The position numbers were made by a program, and so were the translations under genes. A DNA stretch of 64,000 nucleotides, taken from NCBI RefSeq assembly GCF_025264625.1, contig NZ_CP093313.1:2108001-2172000 (forward strand), in the 5' to 3' direction. Each line of letters starts with the position of its first letter. The first letter of the stretch is position 1. Of the stretch, positions 16,519 to 24,505 are shown piece after piece. The notes beneath the pieces were generated by a model, which made no database searches, was not told the DNA's origin, and saw only the letters and a program-made list of their open reading frames with translations. The stretch is from Occallatibacter riparius. GTDB lineage: Bacteria; Acidobacteriota; Terriglobia; Terriglobales; Acidobacteriaceae.

Positions 16519-17205
16519 ATGTTGTATCGAGTTTTGACCGCAGCCACGATTCTCATTGTCGTCCTGCTGATTGGCCGTGCTTATGTGCAGGCGCGTCCGG
16601 CGGCCACGTCGCCGCTCCCCACTGCCACCACCGACGAGCCGCGCGCCCAGGCATCCACGCGCGAGACCGCTGTCTTTGCGGGAGGCTGCTTCTGGGGCGT
16701 GCAGGGGGTGTTCGAGCGAGTCAAGGGAGTTGTCGACACGACGGCTGGCTACGCTGGCGGCACGCAGGAAACCGCGACTTACGACCAGGTGAGCTCCGAG
16801 ACCACGGGCCACGCCGAGAGCGTGAAGGTGGTCTATGACCCATCGCAGATCACCTACGGCGAATTGCTGCGTGTCTTCTTCAGCGTGGCGCACGACCCGA
16901 CGCAGCTCAACCGGCAGGGGCCGGATGTGGGGACGTCCTATCGCTCGGCGATCTTCTATACAAACGACGAACAGAAGCGCATCAGCGAGGCGTATATCGC
17001 GCAGCTCAATCAGGCGAAGGTCTTCAAGAGCAAGATCGTCACGGTCGTCACGCCGCTCAAGGGCTTCTACGACGGCGAGGATTACCACCAGGACTACGCG
17101 CTTAACCATCCCGAGAACCCGTACATCCTGGTCTGCGACAAGCCCAAAATTGGCGCGCTGAAGGAGCAGTTTCCGGAGCTCTATAGGGAGTACAGGGGGA
17201 AGTAA
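16519..17205 (+). CDS. msrA: Exported peptide-methionine (S)-S-oxide reductase
   Basis: 228 residues from ATG 16519 (GGAGG seven bases upstream). An N-terminal hydrophobic segment (about 5-19) is followed by a Thr/Pro linker, so the enzyme is anchored or secreted rather than cytoplasmic. The catalytic motif is GCFWG with the reactive Cys at residue 57, followed by the family signature AGYAGGTQETATYDQVSSETTGHAE (positions about 75-99, key residues GYxGG...Y..V..GxTGHAE). It reduces the S-epimer of methionine sulfoxide in oxidised proteins. A Tat-exported MsrB is encoded 350 bp away in the opposite direction, so the pair together would cover both epimers outside the cytoplasm. Confidence 0.9.
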   Translation: MLYRVLTAATILIVVLLIGRAYVQARPAATSPLPTATTDEPRAQASTRETAVFAGGCFWGVQGVFERVKGVVDTTAGYAGGTQETATYDQVSSETTGHAESVKVVYDPSQITYGELLRVFFSVAHDPTQLNRQGPDVGTSYRSAIFYTNDEQKRISEAYIAQLNQAKVFKSKIVTVVTPLKGFYDGEDYHQDYALNHPENPYILVCDKPKIGALKEQFPELYREYRGK

Positions 17206-17553
17206 GTCTCCTGGTGGGGGGCAGGTGTGATCGCCATCACCGCCCCGCATCGCATCAATATCGCAAACTCACTCGGCTACCTCCCGTGTGTGGCAGCGGC
17301 GCCAATATTCTTTGCGCTTTCGAAGTCAATTCAGAGTCGCCATCTGTGTGGGGTAACGAGAAAAATAACAGCTAAAAAAAAATTTACTTCGCCAAATATT
17401 CGCCATCTGCAGTAACTGATTTACATAGAGCAGTTTATAACACTTGGCACAGTACCCAGTTTTCGCCCGTTACCCAAATAAATTGCGAATATCAGGCGAA
17501 ACTTCCCGCTCGGTCTTACGCAAGAAAGTTAATCAAACAGTAACGATTCGCCC
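17206..17553. other. AT-rich spacer between convergent msrA and msrB genes
   Basis: About 350 bp without a credible gene. From about 17320 to 17540 the base composition is clearly AT-rich compared with the window, including a run of nine A at about 17372. No terminator-grade hairpin was identified; the segment may be a relic or an imported fragment. Confidence 0.4.
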
Positions 17554-18174
17554 TCACGAGGGCAGGAACCGGAGGGCGACCGAGTTCATGCAGAACCGCA
17601 GCCCTGTCGGTTTCGGGCCATCGTCGAACACATGGCCCAGATGCCCGTCGCACAACCGGCACGATACTGCCGTCCGGACCACCATCTCGCTGCCGTCCGG
17701 TGTCTCCACAATGTTCTCTGGGGCAATCGCCTCCCAGAAACTCGGCCAGCCGGTGCCCGAGTCGAACTTGGCTCGCGACGAGAACAGAGGCAGGTCGCAT
17801 CCCGCACACCGGAAGATTCCCCGCCGCTCCTCGTGGAGCAACGCGCCTGTGAACGGCCGCTCCGTGTCGGCATGGCGCATCACCCAGTAGGCGTCGCGCG
17901 AGAGCAGACGCCGCCATTCGGTATCTGTGCGGATGAGGCGCGGGAGCGTCTGGGTTCCCTTTTTCGATCCGTCCGCTCCGATCAGGGCGATCGTCACCTC
18001 GCGCGGCCCTTCATCGGCTCGTAGGGGCTCAGCCGGCGCCACAGTTCCCCGCCGCAGACTAAAGAAAGCGAGCCCGCTCGCCGCCGCCGCTCCGCCGAAG
18101 ATGAACAGGCGACGACTGAGAGAACCTGATTCTGCCGATATAGGAGCGTCAGCAGTGATGCCGAGATGCTGCAT
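17554..18174 (-). CDS. msrB: Tat-exported peptide-methionine (R)-S-oxide reductase
   Basis: 206 residues. The N terminus carries SRRLFIFGG (residues 20-28), a twin-arginine signal, with hydrophobic residues behind it, so export in folded form is expected. The MsrB domain (about 80-206) has the zinc site CAGC and CRLC, the motif TGWPSFWEAI and the catalytic Cys in RFCMNSVALRF. It reduces the R-epimer of methionine sulfoxide. Convergent with the exported msrA gene. Exported MsrB via Tat is not the common enterobacterial arrangement, where MsrPQ does this work in the periplasm. Confidence 0.9.
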   Translation of the reverse strand: MQHLGITADAPISAESGSLSRRLFIFGGAAAASGLAFFSLRRGTVAPAEPLRADEGPREVTIALIGADGSKKGTQTLPRLIRTDTEWRRLLSRDAYWVMRHADTERPFTGALLHEERRGIFRCAGCDLPLFSSRAKFDSGTGWPSFWEAIAPENIVETPDGSEMVVRTAVSCRLCDGHLGHVFDDGPKPTGLRFCMNSVALRFLPS

Positions 18175-18220
18175 GTCTCATTGGATGGAGCAACGGGACG
18201 AAAGTTACCGATTCATGAGA

Positions 18221-18250
18221 AGGGCTCTCCAGCATGTGCCGGAGAGCCCT
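18221..18250 (-). terminator. Terminator after glgC
   Basis: A perfect 10-bp stem (AGGGCTCTCC with GGAGAGCCCT) around a 10-nt loop that itself can pair GCA with TGC. It lies 20 bp beyond the glgC stop. Confidence 0.75.
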
Positions 18251-18270
18251 GGTTTCCCTGATCGCCGCGT

Positions 18271-19524
18271 CTAATACCGCTTCAGGAACTCCGGATCCAC
18301 CGGGTTCTCGAACAAGCTGGCGTCCCTGGTCACAATCGTGAGGCCGGACGGGGTGACGAAGTAGCGTCGCTTGTCTTCGAGCGGATCGTACCCGATCACC
18401 GTTCCTTCCGGAATGTGCACGTCGCGGTCGATGATGGCGCGGCGGATCCGGCAATGGCGGCCGATGTTGACGTGCGAGAAGATCACGCTCGAGTCGACTT
18501 CGGTGTAGGAGTTCACCCTGACGTCCTGCGACAGCACCGAGTTCGACACCGACGCACCGGAGATGATGACGCCGGCGGTGATGATCGAATCGATGGCCAT
18601 GCCGGTACGGCCGGGCTCGCGGAAGACAAACTTCGCCGGCGGATACTGGCGGACGCGCGTGCGGATAGGCCAGCTGCGATCGTAGAGGTTGAACGTCGGC
18701 GACACCGAGCAAAGGTCGAGGTTGGCCTCGTAGTAGGAGTCCAGCGTCCCCACGTCGCGCCAGTAGCGCGCGGTCTGCTTGTTCTCGTCCACGAAGCTGT
18801 AGGCCATCATCTTTTTCTTGCCCAGCATGTTGGGCAAAATGTTGTGGCCAAAGTCGTGTTTGGAGTCGGGGTCCTCAGCGTCGGAGATGAGCGCCTTGAG
18901 CAGCACCTCGGTGTTGAAGATGTAGATGCCCATCGAGGCGTCCACCGAGTCGGGAGCGAAGGGTGAGCGGACGGTCGTCGTGGCCGGCTTTTCCTGGAAT
19001 CCGATGATCTCGCCGGTCTGTGCTACCTCCACCACGCCGAAACGCGACACCTCTTCAGGGGCGATGGGCAGGGTGGCGAGCGTGACGTCGGCCTTGCTCT
19101 CCTGGTGGTACTCGAGCATGCGGGCGTAGTTCATCTTGTAGATCTGGTCGCCCGACAGGATGATCATGTACTTCGGCTGCTCGGAGCCGATGGAGTAGAG
19201 ATTCTGATAGACGGCATCGGCAGTGCCCATGTACCAGTTGGCGCCAGTGCGCTGCATGGGCGGCAGCAGCTCGAAGAATTCCCCGAGCTCCTGGGCGACG
19301 ACCCCGGTCCAGCCTTCGCGGACATGCCGGTTCAACGAGAGCGCTTTGTACTGGGTGAGGATGAAGACCCTGCGCAGGCCCGAGTTGATGCAGTTGGAAA
19401 GCGTGATGTCGATGATGCGATAGTGCCCGCCGAAAGGGACGGCCGGTTTGGCGCGGTCGCGCGTGAGCGGGAACAACCGCTCGCCGGCGCCGCCCGCGAG
19501 CAACACTCCAAGCGTGTCTCTCAT
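18271..19524 (-). CDS. glgC: Glucose-1-phosphate adenylyltransferase
   Basis: 417 residues from ATG 19524; the open frame continues to 19692 but the conserved protein starts at MRDTLGVLLAGGAGERLFPLT. This is the nucleotide-binding loop of ADP-glucose pyrophosphorylase. Further matching stretches are KPAVPFGGHYRIIDITLSNC, GTADAVYQNL and a C-terminal left-handed beta-helix with SVLSQDVRVNSYTEVDSSVIFSH. It makes ADP-glucose, the committed step of glycogen synthesis. No glycogen synthase or branching enzyme is encoded nearby. A terminator follows. Confidence 0.95.
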   Translation of the reverse strand: MRDTLGVLLAGGAGERLFPLTRDRAKPAVPFGGHYRIIDITLSNCINSGLRRVFILTQYKALSLNRHVREGWTGVVAQELGEFFELLPPMQRTGANWYMGTADAVYQNLYSIGSEQPKYMIILSGDQIYKMNYARMLEYHQESKADVTLATLPIAPEEVSRFGVVEVAQTGEIIGFQEKPATTTVRSPFAPDSVDASMGIYIFNTEVLLKALISDAEDPDSKHDFGHNILPNMLGKKKMMAYSFVDENKQTARYWRDVGTLDSYYEANLDLCSVSPTFNLYDRSWPIRTRVRQYPPAKFVFREPGRTGMAIDSIITAGVIISGASVSNSVLSQDVRVNSYTEVDSSVIFSHVNIGRHCRIRRAIIDRDVHIPEGTVIGYDPLEDKRRYFVTPSGLTIVTRDASLFENPVDPEFLKRY

Positions 19525-19836
19525 TTCCACGGTTCTGCCCTGCCTTCGTTCAGTCAGATGCTGGTTGGTTGGACTGCACCACTGCCCTGCGTTGCGCAAT
19601 CCGGGACGTTGTTCCTCACTCGCGGATTTCGCACTGTGGAACCCCGGATGGCGAAGAATACCACACCCACATAAACACTGAAGTCTATCCACGGAATAGG
19701 TTTGTTGTCATCTGCTCAGAAACCCAGGCGGTCAAGGACGCGCACCGGCAGACTTGTCGGGAAGCCTGTCGCTGATTGCCCACAAAAGACAAGGGCCGAA
19801 GCGCATGCGCTCCGGCCCTTGCCAACTCAGCAGCAG
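19525..19836. other. Spacer upstream of glgC with a terminator for the barrel gene
   Basis: 312 bp between two minus-strand genes. The strong hairpin at 19791-19820 ends the upstream barrel gene; the remainder should hold the glgC promoter, which I could not place with confidence. Confidence 0.45.
19791..19820 (-). terminator. Terminator after the outer-membrane barrel gene
   Basis: AAGGGCCG-A-AGCGC pairs with GCGCT-C-CGGCCCTT with a single mismatch and a short AT loop. Placed 17 bp past the stop codon of the gene upstream. Confidence 0.8.
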
Positions 19837-20625
19837 CTACTTCTTGTGCTTCGGCAGGAACTTGTACTCCACGCCAACGGAGAACGCGGCATTCACATCC
19901 CACTGCTTGTCGTGTTTGCCGTAATTCACGCCATAGTGCGTCCAGACCGCATCGGGCGACATGCTGAGAGCCCAGCGAGCGGAACGGTTGAGCACGAAGT
20001 GGCCGCCCGCGATGGACGCAAATGCGAACTGGTTGTTGTAGAAGCCGACTGTCTGCGCGTTCGCGGGAGTTCCATCGGGATTGCGATAGGCGCCAAGGTC
20101 ATGCTCGAAGTCGCTGTAGGCTCCGCCAACCAGAACGTGCGCAGTGATGGCGCCGTGCTTGTTGTGCGGCCCCAGCCACTCCGGGCCCGCCGCAAACATG
20201 TACTCCGCGATGAACGGTCCCTTGATGGTGTCCGGTTGGCCCTGGGAGTTGAAGACACTGTTCGGCGCTGCGCCGCTGGTGCCGAGTGACGGGCGGAAGG
20301 TGCCTTCAAGACGCCACCGGTTGGCCAAGTGGTAAGAACCGTTCACAGTCAGGCCGCCGAGGTTCGCGCCCTGAAGCAGATTGGGACCGGCCTTGATGTG
20401 GCGATATGCCAGCTCGACCGACATCTCCCACCTGTTGTCGTAGCGAACACCGGCCAACGGATCGATGGTGATATAGGCCGGCGCCGGAGCAGGCGTTGGG
20501 CTGGTGGGCGGCACCTGCGTCTGGCTCGAGGATTCCTGTGCAGACGCCGAGACACCCGCGCACACCATGAGCGCGGCAACCGCCAAAGAAGAAGCAAAAC
20601 TTGCTGGGAAACGCATCGTTTTCAA
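19837..20625 (-). CDS. Outer-membrane beta-barrel protein
   Basis: 262 residues. A signal peptide (residues 1-29, ending ASAQ) precedes a Pro/Ala-rich linker (PTSPTPAPAPAY) and then amphipathic strands with alternating aromatic residues (WEMSVELAYRHIK, WRLEGTFRPSL, FAFASIAGGHFVLN), ending with FSVGVEYKFLP, the C-terminal strand typical of small barrels. The pattern fits the OmpW/OmpA-like barrel families with eight to ten strands. Transport or surface function cannot be assigned. It is the first gene of its own transcript and is followed by a terminator. Confidence 0.7.
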   Translation of the reverse strand: MKTMRFPASFASSLAVAALMVCAGVSASAQESSSQTQVPPTSPTPAPAPAYITIDPLAGVRYDNRWEMSVELAYRHIKAGPNLLQGANLGGLTVNGSYHLANRWRLEGTFRPSLGTSGAAPNSVFNSQGQPDTIKGPFIAEYMFAAGPEWLGPHNKHGAITAHVLVGGAYSDFEHDLGAYRNPDGTPANAQTVGFYNNQFAFASIAGGHFVLNRSARWALSMSPDAVWTHYGVNYGKHDKQWDVNAAFSVGVEYKFLPKHKK

Positions 20626-20704
20626 GATTACAGGACCGCGCTAAGGCCGGACAACGCGCCGGGCCGGGATTTCGAGTGCTTGGGATTGGGACGGTTCGCC
20701 CGGC

Positions 20705-21412
20705 TCAGGGTGAGCAGCGATCAGCCCATCGACTGTAAAGCAGGTAGTAGCCGGTATGAAGCACTTCAGACGCCGAGGCGATCCAGGATGGGCCTTCGGC
20801 CGGTGAATCGAGTGAGGGGGCGACGTGGCCGCGCCACTCAAGAGGGGTGTGGGAGAAGACGATCCCCGCGCGGGGCAGATGGCTGGGGCTGGTGACCACC
20901 TCGGCCGACTTCCAGCCGTGCTGCTTCATGATTCGCGCGGAGTAGCATGCGTTCTGGATTGTGTTCTCGGCTTGCGGCTCCTTGACGATGGCAGAGTCCG
21001 GCACTCCCTGGGCCCGCGCAAGCCGTGCCATTACGTCTGCCTCCGTATACGCCGAGGTCTTTCCGCCCGTGACGATGATCCGCGGAGCGACACCGCGCTC
21101 GTATTCGCGCACGCCTTCGGTAACTCGGGAAAGCAGAGCGGGGCTTGGGGTGCCGTCGCTATCGATCTTCGCGCCGAGAACGATGATGGCGTCGACGCGG
21201 CCGGCGTTCGTATTCCCAGCCGGGGCAAAGACACGCGCCAGGATGGCCCAGAGCAGCAGCACGGAGCCAACACCGGCACCCGCCAGGATCAGCCGCGTGC
21301 GTGCGCTAAGGCGCGTCTTCGTGCGCGAGGCTGCGCTGTGCCGGGGCAATGGACGTTTGCGCGGACGCCGTGCCGGTGCCTGCCGCCGAAGTTGTTTAGG
21401 GGTGGATTGCAA
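20705..21412 (-). CDS. YdcF/ElyC-family (DUF218) protein
   Basis: 235 residues: a basic N-terminal tail, one membrane helix (about 40-58), then the DUF218 domain with VDAIIVLGAKIDSDGTPSPALLSRV, PRIIVTGGKTSAYTEADVMARL, EPQAENTIQNAC and VTSPSHLPRAGIVF. The LGAK, TGGK and E..NT motifs match the family. Members act on lipid carriers in cell-envelope assembly (ElyC) or are vancomycin-type resistance factors (SanA), with the domain outside the membrane. Flanked by a barrel gene and a nitroreductase on the same strand; no operon evidence. Confidence 0.8.
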   Translation of the reverse strand: MQSTPKQLRRQAPARRPRKRPLPRHSAASRTKTRLSARTRLILAGAGVGSVLLLWAILARVFAPAGNTNAGRVDAIIVLGAKIDSDGTPSPALLSRVTEGVREYERGVAPRIIVTGGKTSAYTEADVMARLARAQGVPDSAIVKEPQAENTIQNACYSARIMKQHGWKSAEVVTSPSHLPRAGIVFSHTPLEWRGHVAPSLDSPAEGPSWIASASEVLHTGYYLLYSRWADRCSP

Positions 21413-21513
21413 CAGCGCCTCTCGCCTTCACTCTATCGCGGAGCGGGAGAGGGCCGGGATAGCAGACGGTGTACCCCGCGACCTGGCCGCCAGGCGCAGC
21501 GACCAGCCGGAGT

Positions 21514-22134
21514 TCAGGCGAACTCCAGAGGCTTCTCCCACTCTGAAAACGCAATCTCACCCAGATCCTTGCGCGTGCGTGGCACCGTCTCCAGGTTGCG
21601 CTGATATTCAACTTTGATTGCGTCGGGCTCTCCGAGGTAGCCGATGGCGTTTACTGATCCCAGGTGGTAGTCGTCCGGGATATCGAAGAGCTTGCGTGCC
21701 ACATCGTGATCGAATCCCGCCATCTGGTGCGAGTGCAAGCCGAGCGCGGTGGCCTGGTAGCAGAGAGTTGCGTCGGCAGCGCCCAGGTCGTGCATCGCAT
21801 ATTCATTCACGGCGCCGTTCTTCGCGAAGGTCTTCTTCGCTGTGCCCAGCACGAGCACCGGGGCAGCTCCGGCCCAGGCCTGGTTCCACTCGCCCAGCGA
21901 CTGGAATATCTTGTCGTACGTCTCGGTTCCGCGGCGGCCCACGATGTAGCGCCAGGGCTGCTCGTTGCTCGATGAGGCCGCCCAGCGCGCCGCTTCGAAC
22001 AGCGTGCGCAAGTCCTCGGGGCTCACGTCTCGGTCGGCAAAGGAGCGCGGGCTCCAACGGTGCAGGATCACGGGAAGCACGCGCGGCACGTCGGCGCGCT
22101 TGATCTGCTCAACTTCTTCGGCGGTCTTGGACAT
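21514..22134 (-). CDS. Nitroreductase-family FMN oxidoreductase
   Basis: 206 residues. Hallmarks are the N-terminal helix RWSPRSFADRDVSPEDL, the FMN phosphate loop AARWAASSSNEQPWRYIV, the mid segment GAADATLCYQATALGLHSHQMAGFD, and the end IGYLGEPD. These are the conserved elements of NAD(P)H-dependent nitroreductases and related flavoreductases. It likely reduces quinones, nitro compounds or flavins in the cytosol. No signal peptide. It sits downstream of a separate sigma/anti-sigma pair and 92 bp separate them, so co-regulation is possible. Confidence 0.85.
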   Translation of the reverse strand: MSKTAEEVEQIKRADVPRVLPVILHRWSPRSFADRDVSPEDLRTLFEAARWAASSSNEQPWRYIVGRRGTETYDKIFQSLGEWNQAWAGAAPVLVLGTAKKTFAKNGAVNEYAMHDLGAADATLCYQATALGLHSHQMAGFDHDVARKLFDIPDDYHLGSVNAIGYLGEPDAIKVEYQRNLETVPRTRKDLGEIAFSEWEKPLEFA

Positions 22135-22226
22135 TGCGGGGAACTCCGGAAGGAAAGTAGCTGCACCCGATTGGATTGCGCCGGGTGCAGAAGGGATTCC
22201 GGATTCAACGGATTACGCCTGCAGCC

Positions 22227-22739
22227 TTAGTGCTTGTCTGAGGAGGCGTACGCCGCAAACCCGCCGATCAGAGCAACCGCGGCAAGCAGCCCGGCGAACA
22301 TCAGCGCCGCTCCGGTGGCGTTTTGCATCGAGGCGGGCAAGAGAGCCTCCATGTGCAGTGCGCGAGGCGCATCGGCGATCCAGGCGAACAGCCCCACGCT
22401 CTGCTTTGCTTCCGACACCAGAAACGCCACCGCCGCGATAAGCGCCACCGCGACCGCGAACACCTGTGCGCCCAGGATCGGCCGGCTGATGCGCTCGATG
22501 GCCGCGTTGCGGCGGCGGAGCTGAGCGCGCCACCAGATCGCCCCGGGCGACTCGAGCCGCGGCTCAGCCGATGCGGCCGCACGCTCCCGGCGAAACGCTG
22601 CGGAAAGCACAACCCGCTGTGAGCACGATTTGCATTCAGCTACGTGCGTACGCAGATCGTCAGTGCAGGCTTCGGGCCAGAATCCCGCAAGGAGAGCCTC
22701 TGCCAGTTCGCGCTCGCGATTGCAGATTCCGAAGCTCAT
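22227..22739 (-). CDS. Zinc-finger anti-sigma factor
   Basis: 170 residues. The N terminus carries the H-x3-C-x2-C zinc site (HVAECKSC, about residues 32-39, with an upstream Cys at 25), the anti-sigma zinc-finger fold. Hydrophobic segments at about 90-110 and 145-163 are two membrane helices. The start overlaps the preceding sigma-factor stop by four bases (ATGA), the typical coupling of sigma and anti-sigma genes. It should restrain the upstream ECF sigma factor at the membrane. Confidence 0.8.
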   Translation of the reverse strand: MSFGICNRERELAEALLAGFWPEACTDDLRTHVAECKSCSQRVVLSAAFRRERAAASAEPRLESPGAIWWRAQLRRRNAAIERISRPILGAQVFAVAVALIAAVAFLVSEAKQSVGLFAWIADAPRALHMEALLPASMQNATGAALMFAGLLAAVALIGGFAAYASSDKH

Positions 22740-23350
22740 TCCGCACCCCCTGCTACTACCTCAACGCCTGGCTGAATCAGATGCGCCGCCTTCCTCCGTG
22801 CACGGAAAAGGAGCAGCCGTACGCTAGCGGAAGCCAGGCCCATGATCGCCGCGATCTCGCGGTGCGAGTAGCCCTCTGCGTACGCCAGCCACAGCAACTG
22901 GCGCTCGCGCGGCTTCAGTTGCAGCAGCGCCGGTCCCAACAGGGCGCGGCTGTCCGCCGCATCTGAAGTATCCGGCGCCACGAAGTGGTCTTCGGAAACG
23001 TCCTCAATCGCAGTGGACTTGGGCCGCCGCCAATGGTCGCGCAGGAGATTGGTCGCGATTCGGAACAGGTACCGCCGCGCGGCCACTTCGCCGTCCACAT
23101 CGATGCGCGGGGCGTCGGCCGCTAGAAACCGGATGTAGCTCTCCTGCAGCAGATCGTCGGCCAGCGCCGGATCTCCGGAGACGCGGGCCAGATAAGCCCA
23201 CAGCGGCCGCGCCGAGCGCTCGTAAAACCCGGCAAACGCGTCGCTATCCATGTCCGCGTACGAGATCGACCCAGGTCTCGCGGCGGAGACCTGGTTTGCG
23301 ATCGGCTGCGGGATGGTGTTTTCCAGCGGCATAGGCCTTTGCTTCCTCAC
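22736..23350 (-). CDS. ECF-type RNA polymerase sigma factor
   Basis: 204 residues. Region 2: FAGFYERSARPLWAYLARVSGDPALADDLLQESYIRFL and RRYLFRIATNLLRDHWRR; region 4: LKPRERQLLWLAYAEGYSHREIAAIMGLASASVRLLLFRARRK (helix-turn-helix). This is a clear sigma-70 ECF protein. In order it follows a membrane protein gene by 18 bp and is overlapped by an anti-sigma gene. It drives a regulon responding to an envelope signal, but the target promoters are not identifiable here. Confidence 0.9.
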   Translation of the reverse strand: MRKQRPMPLENTIPQPIANQVSAARPGSISYADMDSDAFAGFYERSARPLWAYLARVSGDPALADDLLQESYIRFLAADAPRIDVDGEVAARRYLFRIATNLLRDHWRRPKSTAIEDVSEDHFVAPDTSDAADSRALLGPALLQLKPRERQLLWLAYAEGYSHREIAAIMGLASASVRLLLFRARRKAAHLIQPGVEVVAGGAE

Positions 23351-23368
23351 TGTACGCTCTCCGGAGCA

Positions 23369-24322
23369 CTAACGTTCCAGATGCGTGTCGAATGAATGGC
23401 CTTGTGAAGCGGGCGGCGGCATCAGGCCGAGCCGCGATGCCAGCACCCACGTAATGCCCGCCGAGACGATAAAGCCGATTCCGGGCATCAGTGTCAGCAC
23501 GCCCAGCACCCGCATGGGTGTCTCGTAGTCCGGGCCGGCTCCGCGCAGCATGAAGAACCCGGCACCCAGAAGCATGAGCACCACTCCGATCTGGATCGGC
23601 GTCAGCACCCGCGCCACTGCGTTCGGCACGCGCTGGCTCGTCTCCGCATGCAGAGGAATGGGCGCCGCCTCAAGGAACCGCCTGCCCGCCTCGGTCTGCA
23701 TATAGGCGGCGATTTCCTGGCTCGATGAGAACTTGTCAATCAGCCGCCCGTGCACTTCGGACTGCAGCTTGAAGGTGCGGCCCCAGCGGCGGTTCTCGAC
23801 GAAGACGCGCACGCCCCAGATGGCCGCGACCAGGAAGCACGCGAAGGCCAGCAGCGGAGCCATATTGCTCAGCAGCTCATCAAAGCCGTTGCGGCGCGAG
23901 TAGTTGTAGACCTCCGGCCACACCTCACGATTGAGCGCCTCGTCCGGCGAGCCATCCTGCGGATTCATGTGATTGAAGAGATAAGCCTCGGGGCTCCGCG
24001 CCACCTCGGGATGCGCCGCGAGGAAGTCGGCAAGCTGCGGATTCTTGCCCCGGACGTACGCCTCGTCGGCCAGCAGCGACGGGTCATGCGAGACAACTGT
24101 CGTGAGCGTCGGGCTGGTGCGCAGTAGCTCGATCAGCTGGCGCTGCGTGGCGGCGACTTCTTTTTCGCTCTGCGGGAGCGAGGGGGACACGGCCGGCGCC
24201 GGTGCGGCAGCATGTGCCGGTGCTGCCGCATGCGCGGGCTGAGCAGGCGGAGCCTGAGCGCCAGCTAGCGTCAGCGGAACGGCCAGAAAACATGCAAGCC
24301 AGGGAAAACTGCGTTTGTCCAT
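23369..24322 (-). CDS. Exported membrane protein of unknown function, first gene of the second sigma operon
   Basis: 317 residues from ATG 24322, favoured over ATG 24334 because GAGGTG lies just upstream. A signal peptide (1-21) leads to an Ala/Pro/His-rich linker (APAHAAAPAP), a periplasmic region with LADEAYVRGKNPQLADFLAAHPEVA, a membrane helix (about 150-170), a charged cytoplasmic stretch and two more helices near the C terminus (about 240-300). No domain recognised. Its position 18 bp before the sigma gene suggests it is a sensor or a target of that circuit. Also found as an unassigned neighbour of ECF genes only by inference from this locus. Confidence 0.6.
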   Translation of the reverse strand: MDKRSFPWLACFLAVPLTLAGAQAPPAQPAHAAAPAHAAAPAPAVSPSLPQSEKEVAATQRQLIELLRTSPTLTTVVSHDPSLLADEAYVRGKNPQLADFLAAHPEVARSPEAYLFNHMNPQDGSPDEALNREVWPEVYNYSRRNGFDELLSNMAPLLAFACFLVAAIWGVRVFVENRRWGRTFKLQSEVHGRLIDKFSSSQEIAAYMQTEAGRRFLEAAPIPLHAETSQRVPNAVARVLTPIQIGVVLMLLGAGFFMLRGAGPDYETPMRVLGVLTLMPGIGFIVSAGITWVLASRLGLMPPPASQGHSFDTHLER

Positions 24323-24505
24323 CGGACACCTCATTCAGTGCTTCTGCTTACTCAACGAACAAGGGGTACGAATGGTTAACAGCAGCTGGTGGGATAACGC
24401 GAAACCGGGAGGGTTTATCATCAATGAGGGTCGTGGCGTTACGGTGCCGCGCCTTTTTTGTGTGTCCAACCGGAATCTAGAAACACCTTGGCAGGAAGTT
24501 GAGTG

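Noticed and set aside
17440..17470. Sigma-54 promoter near TTGGCACAG upstream of msrB
   Set aside because: The -24 GG element is present but no GC lies at the right distance, and it is on the far side of the msrB 3' end.
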